Positions 24,054 to 36,482 of a stretch of DNA of 60,000 nucleotides are shown piece by piece. The stretch is taken from contig OU612071.1 of assembly GCA_914767715.1 (NCBI GenBank), forward strand, positions 15,746,948 to 15,806,947, read 5' to 3'. The notes under the pieces are model-generated. The model did no database searches and was not told the DNA's origin. It saw only the letters and a list, made by a program, of their open reading frames with translations. Source of the DNA: Membranipora membranacea (Eukaryota > Bryozoa > Gymnolaemata > Cheilostomatida > Membraniporidae). Position 1 is the first letter of the stretch, and the number at the start of each line of letters is the position of its first letter. The position numbers were made by a program, and so were the translations under genes.

Positions 24054-24983
24054 AGTAAAAAAAATAGATATCTAACCAATTTTATTTTTCTCTACCATTA
24101 ATGTTCATTTTTTACTTTTGATAAACAAAATTGTTGATTACACGTATATAATCATCATTGAACATTATTTTGCAATGAATAAAACAACTTGGAACATCAC
24201 TACACTCTTTGCTAATCAGATGACGAATATGAGGATTTGATAGACTTGTGAGGTAAACAGAGCTTTGAAAGTTGTAGTGATGAAGCAATGGCTGTTGTCT
24301 TACTGTCATTGCTGTGCAGTGCAAATCGTCAAGTCATTTAAATTTGGAAATTTTAATGGAGTTCAGCATTGACGAATTGGATTGTTATGATGACGTTATA
24401 TAAATGGTTTGTCCAAATATCGGGCAAAAACATGCTTTTAGTAGAGTTCGACGATGACGGATTGGATTGTTATAAAGACATTATCTAGATGGTTTCTTCA
24501 AATATCGGGCAAAATGCGCTCAGGGAATCGCCACAATACTGGGTTTCAATGATAAAAAATTTTATCGTGAAACTGTTATGAAAACATTTTGTAAAACATC
24601 GTTCGAAACTATTATCACGGCAATAAAATTGTGTCTACACATTTTGCTATTTTGATGTCGTGGCACGACGTTATCACGAGGACCACTACTGTTATGATAA
24701 TGTTATCAGAATATTTTAATAACATTTTGTGTTTGCTGGGTTGTATATATTTTAAGCATGATCTTGAGGACGCCTTATGTCATTCCGTTGCTCAGCTTTA
24801 TTTAACACACTTAATCAAGGCCTATAGCTCAAGATTCATTTTCTAAGCTCATGAAAGCCATTATCACAACAGCCAATACTTTCATTAGACTGAAATAACG
24901 TTATGTTGTGGCAAGTCATGTGCCCTGCAGGGATCCATGAAAATAAGCAAATGAGCAAAACTGGAAAGAGTTTTTTATCCAGT

Positions 24984-25082
24984 TACCGTAATACCTCACT
25001 TATAAGGCACCGCTCATATGCTCCGTCCTTATAGGCAACTGCACTTATAAGGCGCACGCCTTATAGGTGAAGTATTATGGTA
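24984..25082. mobile_element. 99-bp foldback element
   Basis: Left arm TACCGTAATACCTCACTTAT, extended by AAGGC, matches the reverse complement of the right end (TACCATAATACTTCACCTAT, AAGGC) with a few mismatches. It encodes nothing. Confidence 0.75.
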
Positions 25083-26032
25083 CATATCAGGAAAGTATGC
25101 GCATCCATCCCAATTAGCCAGAAGTGTGAAACCATGGAGAGAAGCATGATGGTACTACGGTAGCTTTGATGTTACTTCACTTTGTGACTTTATAATCTGT
25201 GCAAGGAGATTCGACTTAGGCTTTCAAAATTTAAATTTAAAGGCTACCATAAAAAACATACTTTCCTCTCATGGTTGAGCAGGTTGAGGTTACAATGTCA
25301 GTTAAGCTGCGATTGAAAGTCCAAGTTTAAATAGCGCAAGCAACACATCTCAATGAAGCGGGTTTGCACAGTCAGTGCCCTTACGATATTTCATCATTAA
25401 TCAGTTATACCAACACAGCATATAAAACTTTTCTCTCAGATACATATAGGTAAGGCTTGTGAGGATATGCAGCCGCGCCTGTCAAGTCATAGCCTTGAGC
25501 CTTGACAGCGATCCTAACTATATAAGCTTACCATCATATTCAAAGTGAATAGTATTCCTATGTTGATTCAGATCTGATCTCGTTGTGAGACAGGGGCTGG
25601 CGGTAGAACTTAATATTAGGGGCTGCCGGTAGACCTGTCAACTTCCTTGTCTGGTGTCAGTGCTAGTTATGCTAAATGCTCAGTGCTCAGTGTTTGGCAT
25701 AGTTTCTTTAAATATTTTCCGTTTATTGCTTGCACTCAATACTATTCCTTTCTTAGATTTTTTAAGCATTTGGTTTCCAACAAAAAGACAATTTATGCTG
25801 CGTTACTCGGCGCTTCTATTCAAAACCGATAAACTCTATTTATCATGCCCTGAGCAATATTAACTTGGGCTAAATAATTCTGTGAGAGTTTTTTAGTTGA
25901 TTTTAACTTGTATTGAGTAGGGTTTAATGCTTGTTTTGTTGTTAAACCATTCAGGGAAATATTTGACTATACACAATGATGTTTGTGTAATTTGCCTTAT
26001 TTAATGACCGATTAGCTAGCTCGAAATTCACT

Positions 26033-26190
26033 ACTGGGAGTTGTGCACACACATCCAACAAACACATACCATTCTTCCGCTACCTCTCTAATAACACAAC
26101 ATATTTGTTAGAGTTGGTTGGCCCTTATACGTCGCATTGCTGGGAACCCTAGCAATTTTTAACTGTCTTTCCAGGTTGTCAGCATGTCTT
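26033..26190. repeat. dispersed repeat, copy 2 (copy 1 at 2328-2500)
   Basis: Same order and orientation of conserved blocks as copy 1, with many substitutions and indels. Confidence 0.6.
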
Positions 26191-27010
26191 TGACGAGTCC
26201 ACAAAGGAAGTATACACACATGAGGATGATTGGGGGGGGGGGGGGGGTTGGCCTGGCAGTGTATAGCTTTACATAGGGGTTGTTTGGCGAAAACAATAAT
26301 TCTATTTTGGGATATTGCAGTAAAATATATGATATTTATCAGTGTTTCAATATACTCTTCTCCGGTGATAGTCATGCTTGTTTGCACCCTCATTTGGAGG
26401 ATTACTTTACTTATTCTCTAACATTGTCAGTTTCCTATCATCAAGTTTTGTTTCAGCCCTGTCAAAATGACAATAGAAGTTTATGCCGATTTTGTTTTTG
26501 ATCTAAACTCGTTTTAATCATTTCCATTGAAAGAAATGTTGAACATTTTGTAGCAAAATGACCTGAGGCATCCCCTTATTTATATCGTGAAGTCAAATCA
26601 GTTCCCAATGTTAAAGCCACTGGGAATGTGGCAATCCATGTCCAGTAATGATTTTCTCTTCAGCAATGGGGAAAGGAACTTGTGAAAATTAGTGTGACAC
26701 AAAATGCTACCCTTCAACTCTTCTTCTTAATAATGGCCGCCACAGAAGGTTTATATTTCCAAGCAATATTATGAATTTACCTTGTGTTAAATATATGTCG
26801 GGTAAACATAAATCCCCTTAAATTAAACAAAGCTGTCACATTACATTACAACTGCCACAGGTTTTTATTATTATTATAGTCGAGCAGTCAGTGATTTCAT
26901 TTCCAAAGTTAAACTTATTCTTCTTGACATTCTCTTTGATTTGAACTATTAGCTTTGTCCTCATCAGCCGGCATTGTAATTTGTTGAATCACAGATTGCA
27001 CTCTGAAGTT

Positions 27011-30000
27011 TTATGACTTGCGATGTGTTGCCTTTCCTCTGTTTGACTTGACAGAAGTGTTAGAAGTGGAGCGGCTGAGTGTCTTTGCGTTTGAATTCAG
27101 TCTCTTTGTAATCTGCTCTGCTGTGACTTGCTGGTTAACGATTTGTGCTGGAAGGAAATGATAAGTAATGTAAAATCTATGTAACAATTTGTAGATTTAA
27201 AATAGAGAATGAAAAAATATCAATGACATTCACCAGATCAATGGCGCTGAGTGAATCCAAGATGGGCTTAATTAAATTACACTACTTGTTTTGTGGGGGG
27301 AGGGTAGCGGTGTGATACCGTGTAGAGGATTTCTAGGGGGTTACCCTAAGGCGGCGATACCCGCCACTGCAACCACACACATTGCCTATTTATGCGCTGA
27401 GTACGCCGACTCTCTAAAACGAGTACGCCGACTCTATCTAAGTGTAAATGTATCGAGTACGCCGACTCTATCTAAGTGTAAATGTATCGAGTACGCCGAC
27501 TCTATCTGCCTGTGAATATACCAAGTACGCCTACTCTATCTGAGGGGGAAGGTAACGAGTACGCCGACTCTATCTGGGCTGGGAAAATAATTGACCTGAC
27601 TTTGGGGCTGGCTTTTGGGGGGGGGGGGGGGGTGGGATATGGACAAACTATTAACATATTTATTGGGCAAGATAAATTGGGGAGAGAAAGGATATGGACA
27701 AACTATTAACATATTTATCGGGCAAGATAAATGAGTGGGAGGGAATGGCTATGGGTTTTAACTACATTTGCGAGTTAGCTGGAAGGAACGGGAATCAGGT
27801 CAATGGATGCAGTGGTGCAATGGGGGTTTTCACTTAGCCTCTACCTACTACCAAAGGGAGGCTACAGTCTAACAGCAGAGTACGAACAAGGCAACATTAT
27901 GCCAAGGCAGGGAGGTCTGCCAGCAGGCAGAACTCAGGAAACTTACTTTAGTTGGTTAAGTTGTGTACTACCAGCTTTTATTTGGTTGCTGACTGGTTTA
28001 AAATATAAGGTCTTGCTACTTCAGCTGCTGGATACTAACTGAAAACTTATTCCACTGGTGTATAGTTATAAAAGCATAGTTGGTCATGTGATTCTAACTG
28101 TGGAAATTTTCCATGGAAATTCCATAGATGGCATGTTATAGATAAAATAAGAAAAGTTACTAAAATGATGACATGGGCAGACAACTAATAATTATAAGAA
28201 AGCATGTAAAATAAAGTTTTAAATGTCCAGCTGTGGTGGAAAACCCCACTCTCCAGAGAACAGGTGATTGACAACCATAAATTACACTACTATCAGCCGG
28301 AAATAATTAGCAAACTTAACCTCCTGTGAATACTTCACTCCATAGAGTATAAATGCAAGAGTATGACATGTGATATGTGGGGTCATTTGATCAGTGTAGT
28401 CATGTGATTCGTGCGGTCATGAAATCAAGAGGGTCATTTGACTACTGTGACCTGATATTCACCTTGGTTATGAGTGGGTGAGTGAGGGCAGTCTTGTAGG
28501 TTTATCCGACAGATTGGGCATATGGTGTCAGCCGATGACTCCTGGAACTGTATCATTACATCGTCTAGAGTTAGAAAGAAGGCATGGTAGTATTATTGGC
28601 AGCCTGTCTAGACAAGCTTTATTGTTGGTGGGGGGATGCTTTGTTGTTCAGCCCACAACAAAGCTTGATAAGGCTATATTACTGGTAGTGTGAAATACCC
28701 TCCCGAATTGACAGGTTTCAAACTTATTTGGGGGAAAAGGGGGAAAGGGGATCCTTAGTTTTTCAGGTTGTTTCAACTTTAAAAGTTTGCAGTCTGAGAA
28801 CAGGTTTGATGAATTTGGACAAACAAAGGGTAACCACTCAAACAAAGGACATGATTTTTCTCAGGAGAATACTACAATAGCAACTTGCATTATTTTCAAG
28901 ATTGCACACAAAAAGTCGCAGTTCCATCCTTTAATCTCATGAGAGATAAGATGCTACTCTCCCAACTATGATAAACTGATAATGGAATGCCACTACCGGG
29001 GAGCAAAGCTTAAACCCTTTAACACTCCTGACAGGATTTTGGGTAGCCAATTATGCACTCAAATACCTGGAGGGATTATATAAATGGTTTCATTCAAGAG
29101 GTTCGTCTGATCCTGGGATTTCAAGATGGAATTGCATTGTGGGAACTTTGCACACACGCACTGTCGATAACAGTATATAAGCTTAGATATGACATACACC
29201 CATAGATATAAAAACAGTATAGATAGGTCATTGTGTGCTCCTGTCTATCCAATAATATGATAGCTACTTTAATCTCAGATCTAGGAATTTAAGCTGTTCT
29301 TATATATATGCGCGCACCTTTAGAGCAAAGTCTGCTAGCAGTTATCCCCTCCTCGTTATCAATAAGATCTTCATATAGATGTTCATATAGACCGTCTGTA
29401 TCGAGAGTCGTCTCTTCGATATCCAGTTCGACTATAACTCCATCATCATCTATGTAGTTCAGTGTCTGGGCGGACATCCCTTATAATGTATTATATATTT
29501 TATAATTTAATAAATTATATTATATATATGATAAAGTTTTACATTTGGTAAAGTACGTAATATAATATATGATATTATGTATATAGATATATTATATATT
29601 ACAATGTTGATATAATATATATCATAGTTAAATAAATGATGTTATATATTATTAATCTTACATTTTGAATAGTAATTAATATAATATATGATATAATATG
29701 TATCATAATTAAATAAATTATGATATATATTATAAAACTTACATTTTGTATAGTAAGTAATATAATCAAAGAAGGTCACAATTTGTAGTAATAGCATTCT
29801 CAGAAGCCACATTGCCAAGGCTGTATTCTATCTTGTCATTGGGACATAGCACTTTTTTTTGTCACTGTTGACTTTTGATTTCGGTTAAGTTCTGCTCATC
29901 TTTCACCAAAATTTTTAAGTGACTTGAAAAATGGTGTAGGATTTTAAATAAATTGAAGAGACTACAGCTTTTCCTTCAATGATATTTACATATTACTCAC

Positions 30001-30171
30001 GACCATCAGAACCTGTACTCTTTTTTTCCTTTATAGACACTGTCGATGACTTGCTCCCTTTCCCGATACTTCGCTCGGATGATGTCGGTTTGGACTTTGA
30101 CTTGCTTTTGTTGCCATGTTGTGATTGTGATGCTGGCAAGGGCATCGCTGACTTCTGATGATTATCTCCAC
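27011..30171 (-). CDS. unknown protein with disordered Ser/Lys-rich and acidic tyrosine-containing tail (3' part)
   Basis: Three minus-strand exons share phase 1 at every join: 30171-30004, 29479-29318 and 27147-27011. The last ends at TAA with a TTCCTTCCAG acceptor, and an AATAAA lies downstream (plus 26864-26869). Exon A is Ser/Lys/Gln-rich (SQHGNKSKSKSKPTSSERS; KSSTVSIKEKKS). Exon B is acidic (NYIDDDGVIVELDIEE) with tandem tyrosine motifs DGLYEHLYEDLIDNEE, two YxxL sequences four residues apart. Exon C is basic (ITKRLNSNAKTLSRS; RGKATHRKS). About 155 residues are visible, with no folded domain, so this looks like a disordered C-terminus, possibly a cytoplasmic tail. Upstream exons beyond 30.2 kb were not found. 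The exon B acceptor is weak (ATTATAAG). I do not recognise the gene. Confidence 0.6.
27396..27577. repeat. 34-bp minisatellite, about 5-6 copies
   Basis: The core GAGTACGCCGACTCTATCT recurs with variable spacers such as AAGTGTAAATGTATC. It is followed at 27640-27735 by a two-copy repeat of about 54 bp (GATATGGACAAACTATTAAC). Both lie in DNA downstream of exon B of the minus-strand gene, within its last intron. Confidence 0.9.
28603..28674. mobile_element. foldback element (CTTGTCAAGACAGG family)
   Basis: Left arm CCTGTCTAGACAAGCTTTAT and right arm CAACAAAGCTTGATAAGGC with a GGTGGGGGG loop. Confidence 0.65.
29485..29765. repeat. AT-rich tandem repeat, about 3 diverged units
   Basis: Units of about 100-110 bp, each with a CTTACATTTTG-like block (TTTACATTTGG in the first), TAATATAATATATGATAT and ATCATA-TTAAATAAAT. 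Almost pure A+T, within the intron between exons A and B of the minus-strand gene; similar TATAAT tracts occur at 30180-30210 and 30500-30590. Confidence 0.7.
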
Positions 30172-30591
30172 CTAATAATTTAATATGATATAATATAATG
30201 TACTATTTGTTAGATTGAATTGGTTTTATGTGTGTATATTGGATCTAGATAATCACGACTGAAGATATTAACTAAGAGAGCGATTGGTATTAGGCACATG
30301 TATAAAAAGGAATTATGTTGTTGACAAAAAGTATTGACAATCCCTCGACCAGTGTAAGAAAACAGTAATTGTCGTTGTGACATAAGATATAAAAGGCTGG
30401 CGACAGGCCGTCTAGAACTTTGAGTTATTTTAAATTCAGGTCAGCTATATTTAGCCATGTATCTCAACACTATTTTGATGAAATTTGATGATAGTATGAT
30501 ATATGTAGTATGTATATTATGTATACAAATTATGTTATATTATTTGATATGATACAATATGATATGATATGAAATTATACATTTTAATATA

Positions 30592-30933
30592 CCCTAATAG
30601 GAGTTTAGTTTTCGTGGCATTTAGGATTCGCTTTTCGCGTTGTTGCCTAGGTTGCGAAATTTAGTGTATCTTAAATTAAACTCACTCACCATAGTTTCAT
30701 AAACAATGTACAATTATACAGGAATACACATCAACTAAGCATGCAAGCTAGTGTGGTGTAGTGGTCTAGGTGTCTGCCTTGCAATCAGATGGAGATTTAT
30801 GCCCTGGGTTCGAATCATACTTGGACATTTTTTTTTAATTTTCACTAGTAAGCCTACTAGCGAAATTTAGTACTAGTGAAATTTAGTACCATGTCCGGAA
30901 TTAAACTCTAGCTAAATTAAACTCCTATAGGGT
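30592..30933. mobile_element. TA-flanked MITE carrying a tRNA-like unit, copy 2
   Basis: Left end CCCTAATAGGAGTTTAGTTT, right end inverted (AAACTCCTATAGGG). TA on the left, TC on the right (one mutated base). It is 342 bp and clearly homologous throughout to 22736-23051. It has the intact tRNA-like unit annotated separately. Confidence 0.88.
30744..30836 (+). other. tRNA-Ala(TGC)-like sequence with pol III signals inside the MITE
   Basis: Box A TGGTGTAGTGG (30754-30764), an anticodon stem GTCTG/CAGAT around CCTTGCAAT (TGC in anticodon position after U33), box B GGTTCGAATC (30807-30816), and a T9 run at 30828-30836 that would terminate RNA polymerase III. The acceptor and T stems do not pair well, so this is tRNA-derived and not a working tRNA gene. 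Confidence 0.7.
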
Positions 30934-33900
30934 CATGTATTATAATAATAATAATATACTGGTTTTTTTCTCATCTGATTATGTGCCATAAATATACCTA
31001 TTAAATAATAAATCAACCAAAATACTAGAGTTATAAGGTATTGATATTAACTTAATAATACAATCAACCAATCTGATCATATACTAGTACCAATCCAATG
31101 ACACATGATCACCACCCAGTAACTGTTAATTTAACCATTATTTCAACCTTTTTTAACTTTGAGAAATAGCAGACGACAGCAATATTGTACATTCTGGCTC
31201 CTATCAAATCTGCGCACAACAGTTAAATGAAACTTATGCATTTATAGGATAGGAAAGCAACCAGAGATAGCTAAAAATAGGTTGACTGGCTGACGAAATT
31301 AACTTGATGATGACATTAACTTGATTGATGAATCGTTCATAGCTCTAACTAAAGTGGTAGTAAAACCAGAATTATAGTTGAGTTACTATCACCAGAGAGA
31401 GTGGGATACCCTCCCTGCCCACCCCACCCTCTCTGCTATCACAGCGTACGGATATATCATTGCTCTGTGTTAGTATTTAGACAACACCTGTCACATCATC
31501 CAAAGGAGATGTCCAAAAATAGTTCTGTACCTTCACTGTATGAATAACGAGTGTGTAGTAAATAAAACCGACATGATTCATGTTCCAATCAAAACACAAT
31601 GGCTGCCAAACAAATTTTCCTTTCACATTGTACTTTGTCATTTTCATATCATCGTTTATCAGCTATCATGAGAGTCACCCATAGTTCTCACAACATACAA
31701 AACATCAACAGGTACCTTATCACTATGGGAATGGTGAAATAAAATGATCTGGATTTAGTCAATTTTCACTGATTGGTTTGTCCTTGCTGCCACAGGAAGG
31801 GACAGGAAGTATACCATGATCACCAGAAGTGAAGGTTAGTAATAGCTTCATGAATTAACTTCTACAAAAGCTTATTAGACCTCAATCTAGGAGATTGCAG
31901 CACCCCGATGGATAAGCGAGGGTCTTTCATGCAATATAACTGTACATGTTTCAAGGTGGGTTCAGTAGTGTTAGGGAGGGCATACAACTCTGATTGCTCC
32001 TGTCCAACATTCAAGCCCACCTGTCATGTTATCGCTGCGAGAGACAAATCAAAAAGTCCCCCAAAGCTCCACGAAGAGATTTTGTAGATGTCAATTTTCA
32101 TAGCAACCACAACATGGTAACCTAAGGCTGTCTCAATCTCTATTGACTGTTATTGACCGGATTGTGCATCCACCGGACTCAGAAGGTCTACAGCTTTTCG
32201 TATGGGTCAACCAGAGGACACGTCCGCACTTGAGTTGTCTCCCCACCCAAACAATCCCTAAGCAAACATTAGTTGCACTATCTGTCAACAACGCCTACCT
32301 ACTCAATTTACGATTTTCACCAATCACCAACTTACCTTTAAAAAATCACATATCACATTCTCCCTTTTCCAGTTTTTATAGTTGCTTTTCTCTAGGGCTA
32401 TTCGTCACCACCCATCACTATTGCCTGCTAACGCCCCCACCTAACATTGACTGACAAGGAGTCCGCAGCTCTGATAGTAATAGCCACAGGCAAACAAGTG
32501 ATTAATCTAACCTTGACCTTCATAAGAGCAATGTTATTGTTTTGGTAAACAGCTGATTGTTTAAATAGTTGGTTGCGCAAGTGTTTATACGTAGGGATCA
32601 CAACTCCGTATGCTTCTGATTGTATACTCCCTGAGAATGGCCCTGTGTGTGTTTGCAAAATTGACCACTGCATTGAATCCAGATATGATTTTGAGATGGG
32701 TAATGTTTTATCCCAGACATATTATTGAGATAGTTGACTGGGTAATATTTTATCTCCTATCTAACCAAGTGCGATGCAGAGGACGAATAGCATAATGAGT
32801 TCATGACATTAACCTTTCTGCATTGAGTGAAACAAACACTCGGTGCTGAAATGAACATGATCTACCAGCGTCAATTTGTGTTTAAGAATACTAGATATTC
32901 ATTAGAATAAACACTGCTCTCCTGTATCAATATGACTCACACTTGTAAATTGTTAAACGGTTACAATTTATCATAGTGAAATCTGAATGTTAGTGAATTT
33001 GGAAGCATAATAAAAATTTCAACAGATTCGGAGTTGTATACTTTTCATGTAGGTGGGGACAACCCTTCTTCAAAAAGTGGAAAATTAGCTTGTTTCACAT
33101 AACAGCATGTTTCTATCTATATCAGTGAAAATATCATACTAAAAACAGGTGTCCCCTCATATTTTTATTGTTCAATATTATCATCTTGGCAATAACACGT
33201 GTATCGCTACTCAATTTTTCCTCCCAACATTCACAGGATATTTTAGTTGCCTATCATAAACAATTGTAGTTGTTCGATAGGTGCCAGCACTCGCACGAAC
33301 ATCAAGAGTTATTGGTCGAGCACTTCTCACCAAGATAGTGAATTCCTGAGTTTTATGAAGTGAGCAAGGCCACATAACTCTAACATCACGTAGGCTCTTA
33401 GGAATCTACTACCTTGCCTGTTTAACACGACGGCGACATTTACAATAAGGTTTGAGTCAGTGCCTTTGTGCGTTGGAGTTACTTATTAATGAACCACTGG
33501 TGAGTACTAGCTAAAGTATCCTTGACCTGACCTTAAGGCTTGACAAATAAAAATTGTCATCATATCGAAACAAAACTAGCGAGTCCTCACTGATTTCACT
33601 TCGCTCTGGAGCCGAATCGGAACTTACCGATTTAGTCAGACTTAAAGCTCTCACTCAGTCACTCAGCAGCTAAACTTGTGACTCATAGTTTTAACTCTAC
33701 TACCAGTCTCGTAGTTAGTTTGCTGCCGTGGTTAATCTGGTGTGTAGTTATTCAATGAGGTTGCATGGTTTGCTGACAAGAAGAATTCCGAGTTTTACCG
33801 CTATTTCCTACAGCAATGCTTGTGAGTACCAAGTCAAAAAGAATAAACAAGTTTATATACAGTGCCGTAATTCTAGGGTAGGCAAAGACGTTTTGTCTCC

Positions 33901-36482
33901 CCTACACTGCACAATAGTGTGGCCTAAGAATGTATATTACATATAAGAATCAGGTCTTCTGGGTCTTCCATATGCTATTCATATCATTGAAATGCTTTGG
34001 AGGCTGAGGATTAACTCCAGACTCCGCAGGCAGAGCTCACAGTACCCAACCTGAGATTACTTCACGCCCTCAAGGATATTTGCCTCCCCCACCATTTTTC
34101 CTAAACTACGCCTTTGATATAAGAAGCTGATTTTCTTCTGCTCCTGTTAACAACAGTAACAAATAGCCCAAATTAGGGTTTCCTGTCATGGCAATTACTG
34201 TAGGCTGTTACCATACTAAAAGGGCTTCAGTGGGCCATGGTTCCACTGACAGGCAATGTTTTAACTCTGAGCATATTTATTGAATTAGAGCAAACACATT
34301 GACTAATCAGAGATTTTCTTGTCAGCTCCGCATACTGAGTAAATATGGTAGCGCCAAACGCGGTGGTTCATGGCCTAATACTCTTCAGATCACAGAGCAT
34401 CACAATATTCACTTCCTGTTTACCTAAAGGTCAAAGAAAAGTCAAAAGTTCTCAGGTGTCTAAGTGGTGATCCTTAAGAATTGATCATTAGATTCGCCAT
34501 CTTACTTTAATATTTGAGTCATTTAGTGATCAGATTTTCAAGTTTGCCACGCCCCGCTGCATCACTTTCCTTCCGCTAGCTCTCAAGTCTAATTTTGTGA
34601 CTGGTCTGTTAAATGGTTGAATATTCTTCTTCTTGTTCTTCCGGTTAGCGGTGTCAGGTCTTTTAATATCAATGTCCGTTTCGGTTGTCTTGTAAGGGAG
34701 TTCTCTGCAGTCTGCTATGTGTTTTACTTTCTAATCAGGTTACCTCCAATGATCTTTTTAATGGTATGGTAGGAACCTCCAGGCCAAGTTTGATCCAATT
34801 ACCTGCATTGTGGCTCGCTCCTACTCTACAAGTAAGTTGCCAGCAGCAAAAGGGGGCAAATCCTAATGCAAAAAGCTTGATATTGAAACCATAAATATTA
34901 GTACCCAAGAGTGGGCAGCGCCTAAAAAAGACATATGCAATCATCATCCAACGTTCGATGCAGACGGGTAGTTTAATATGATTACAGAGTATCAGTATAT
35001 TATCCTTACTCAGTGATATTGCACTGTCATTTATTTACTTATTGCTATTAATTGTATTATTTAGGTGACTGTGGGTATTTTCGGACATGACTTTTTATAT
35101 GGCTAATGCCTAATAATGAAACATTAATTGAGTTAATTTCTGTTGTTGAAGTTGAATTTAACGGCAAGAGAGGACAAAAATCTCATAGTTTGAAAATGCA
35201 TGTCAGACTTTTCATTTCCACATGGAAATGAACTATGATTGTCCAGGGCCAGGACTTCAACTATGAGGCGGCATATGGCTAGTCATTAAACACATTTTTG
35301 AGCCCTTACAGCACTTTGAGAACCCCGGTCAATGCCACTTTAAAAGTGAATCCCTCCATTCAAATCCTTAGTACGTGTTTCAAGCGACCAACGGTAAAAG
35401 TCAAGGTACAGATTCGATACGCAGTCCGTAGAAAACGACTACGGTGGCATCGTTACAGAAATGGCCTCAATTCTCCTCTTTGGTTTTGGTATTGAAAAGT
35501 GATGGGGCTTCAGTCTGACTCATGTCTCAGCTTTCAAATATTGGAATTAGAGATGAATTAACCTCGTCTGCTAAAATATTACCAGCATAATATACATCAT
35601 CATAATCAGTTAATTCCCACAATACAACTGTCTTTCCAGGCAAATAATTCCACATAAATTGCATCATGGGATATTGTTTTTTGTGTCTGATTGCAATGGA
35701 TCAACATATTTGCAGTTACCCTAACAGCCCTCCATTGAGGTTTTTGGTAAGAGGGCGAGTTTCTTAGGTAGTTCCTCTCTGGAAATCAAACTGATACCGT
35801 ACAAATAAGTGAGGGAGTCCCTATATGTCTGTACATGAGGATATATAAAAATGGAGACCATTTTTGAATAATCAGTTTCAACAGTGCATATGTGGAAATG
35901 ATTCAAAAATTAGAAGCAAGTAGAAAATGGTTCCTCCGATTTCAAACACACTTTTTGTTTTTGTCTGACATACATTCACTATCTTTTCCATGAAAATGAT
36001 TATCAAAAACCATTTTGATTGATAAAAAAAATGATATGCTTGAATTTGCGCCTGGAGTAATTATTATTTGCTAATGATTTGTCGCAAAAAAATTCTTATG
36101 CCAAGAAAACAAAGATAGAATTCTGCGGCCAAATTTCTGAATTTAAAGGCACTGTGTAATAGCTATGTCTTATGCAACACGTCTACCCCCTCCATTTCTT
36201 GAAATTATCAGCCCCATCTCTTGAAACATGTAATTTTGAATTTATGACCACACCATTTGGAACTCTCAATAGTTTACTGCAAGAACTGTAAGATATAAAT
36301 GAAATCAGGAAGGTCTGTCATCAGCCTTCAGAATTTAGACACTCTTACCAAACTTTTTGTCTTATCTGTCTTATCCAACATCCATTTCCCGAAAATTAAT
36401 TATGGTTTATCATTTTTTGATAGCAAAACAATGAATTATAATAATAAATGATTGAGTTGACGGCCACAGTATAATGATGTTA
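30934..36482. other. no supported gene
   Basis: Upstream exons of the 27-30 kb gene may be here, but none joins in phase. Possible hAT-like ends are noted at 33860 and 34117, and a GGTCCATTTGCC-family copy near 34780-34840. Short open stretches such as 35906-35721 (-) lack convincing splice signals. Confidence 0.4.
33860..34117. mobile_element. possible small hAT-like element
   Basis: Left CAGTGCCGTAATTCTAGGG and right end, reversed, CAAAGGCGTAGTTTAGGAA. The inverted repeat is imperfect and no clean 8-bp target duplication is seen. Confidence 0.3.

Larger units (their letters stand above)
24054..27010. other. intergenic, repeats, no gene
   Basis: Holds a roughly 92-bp tandem duplication near 24361-24520 (both units share TTGGATTGTTAT and AAATATCGGGCAAAA), an element end TTTTGTGTTTGCTGGG at 24740 that is the inverse of the 11735 end, a foldback at 24984-25082, the dispersed repeat 26033-26190 and a G16 run at 26232. 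Confidence 0.5.

Noticed and set aside
35721-35906. Minus-strand open stretch with plausible composition (DSLTYLYGISLISREE)
   Set aside because: No convincing acceptor and no phase-compatible neighbour.
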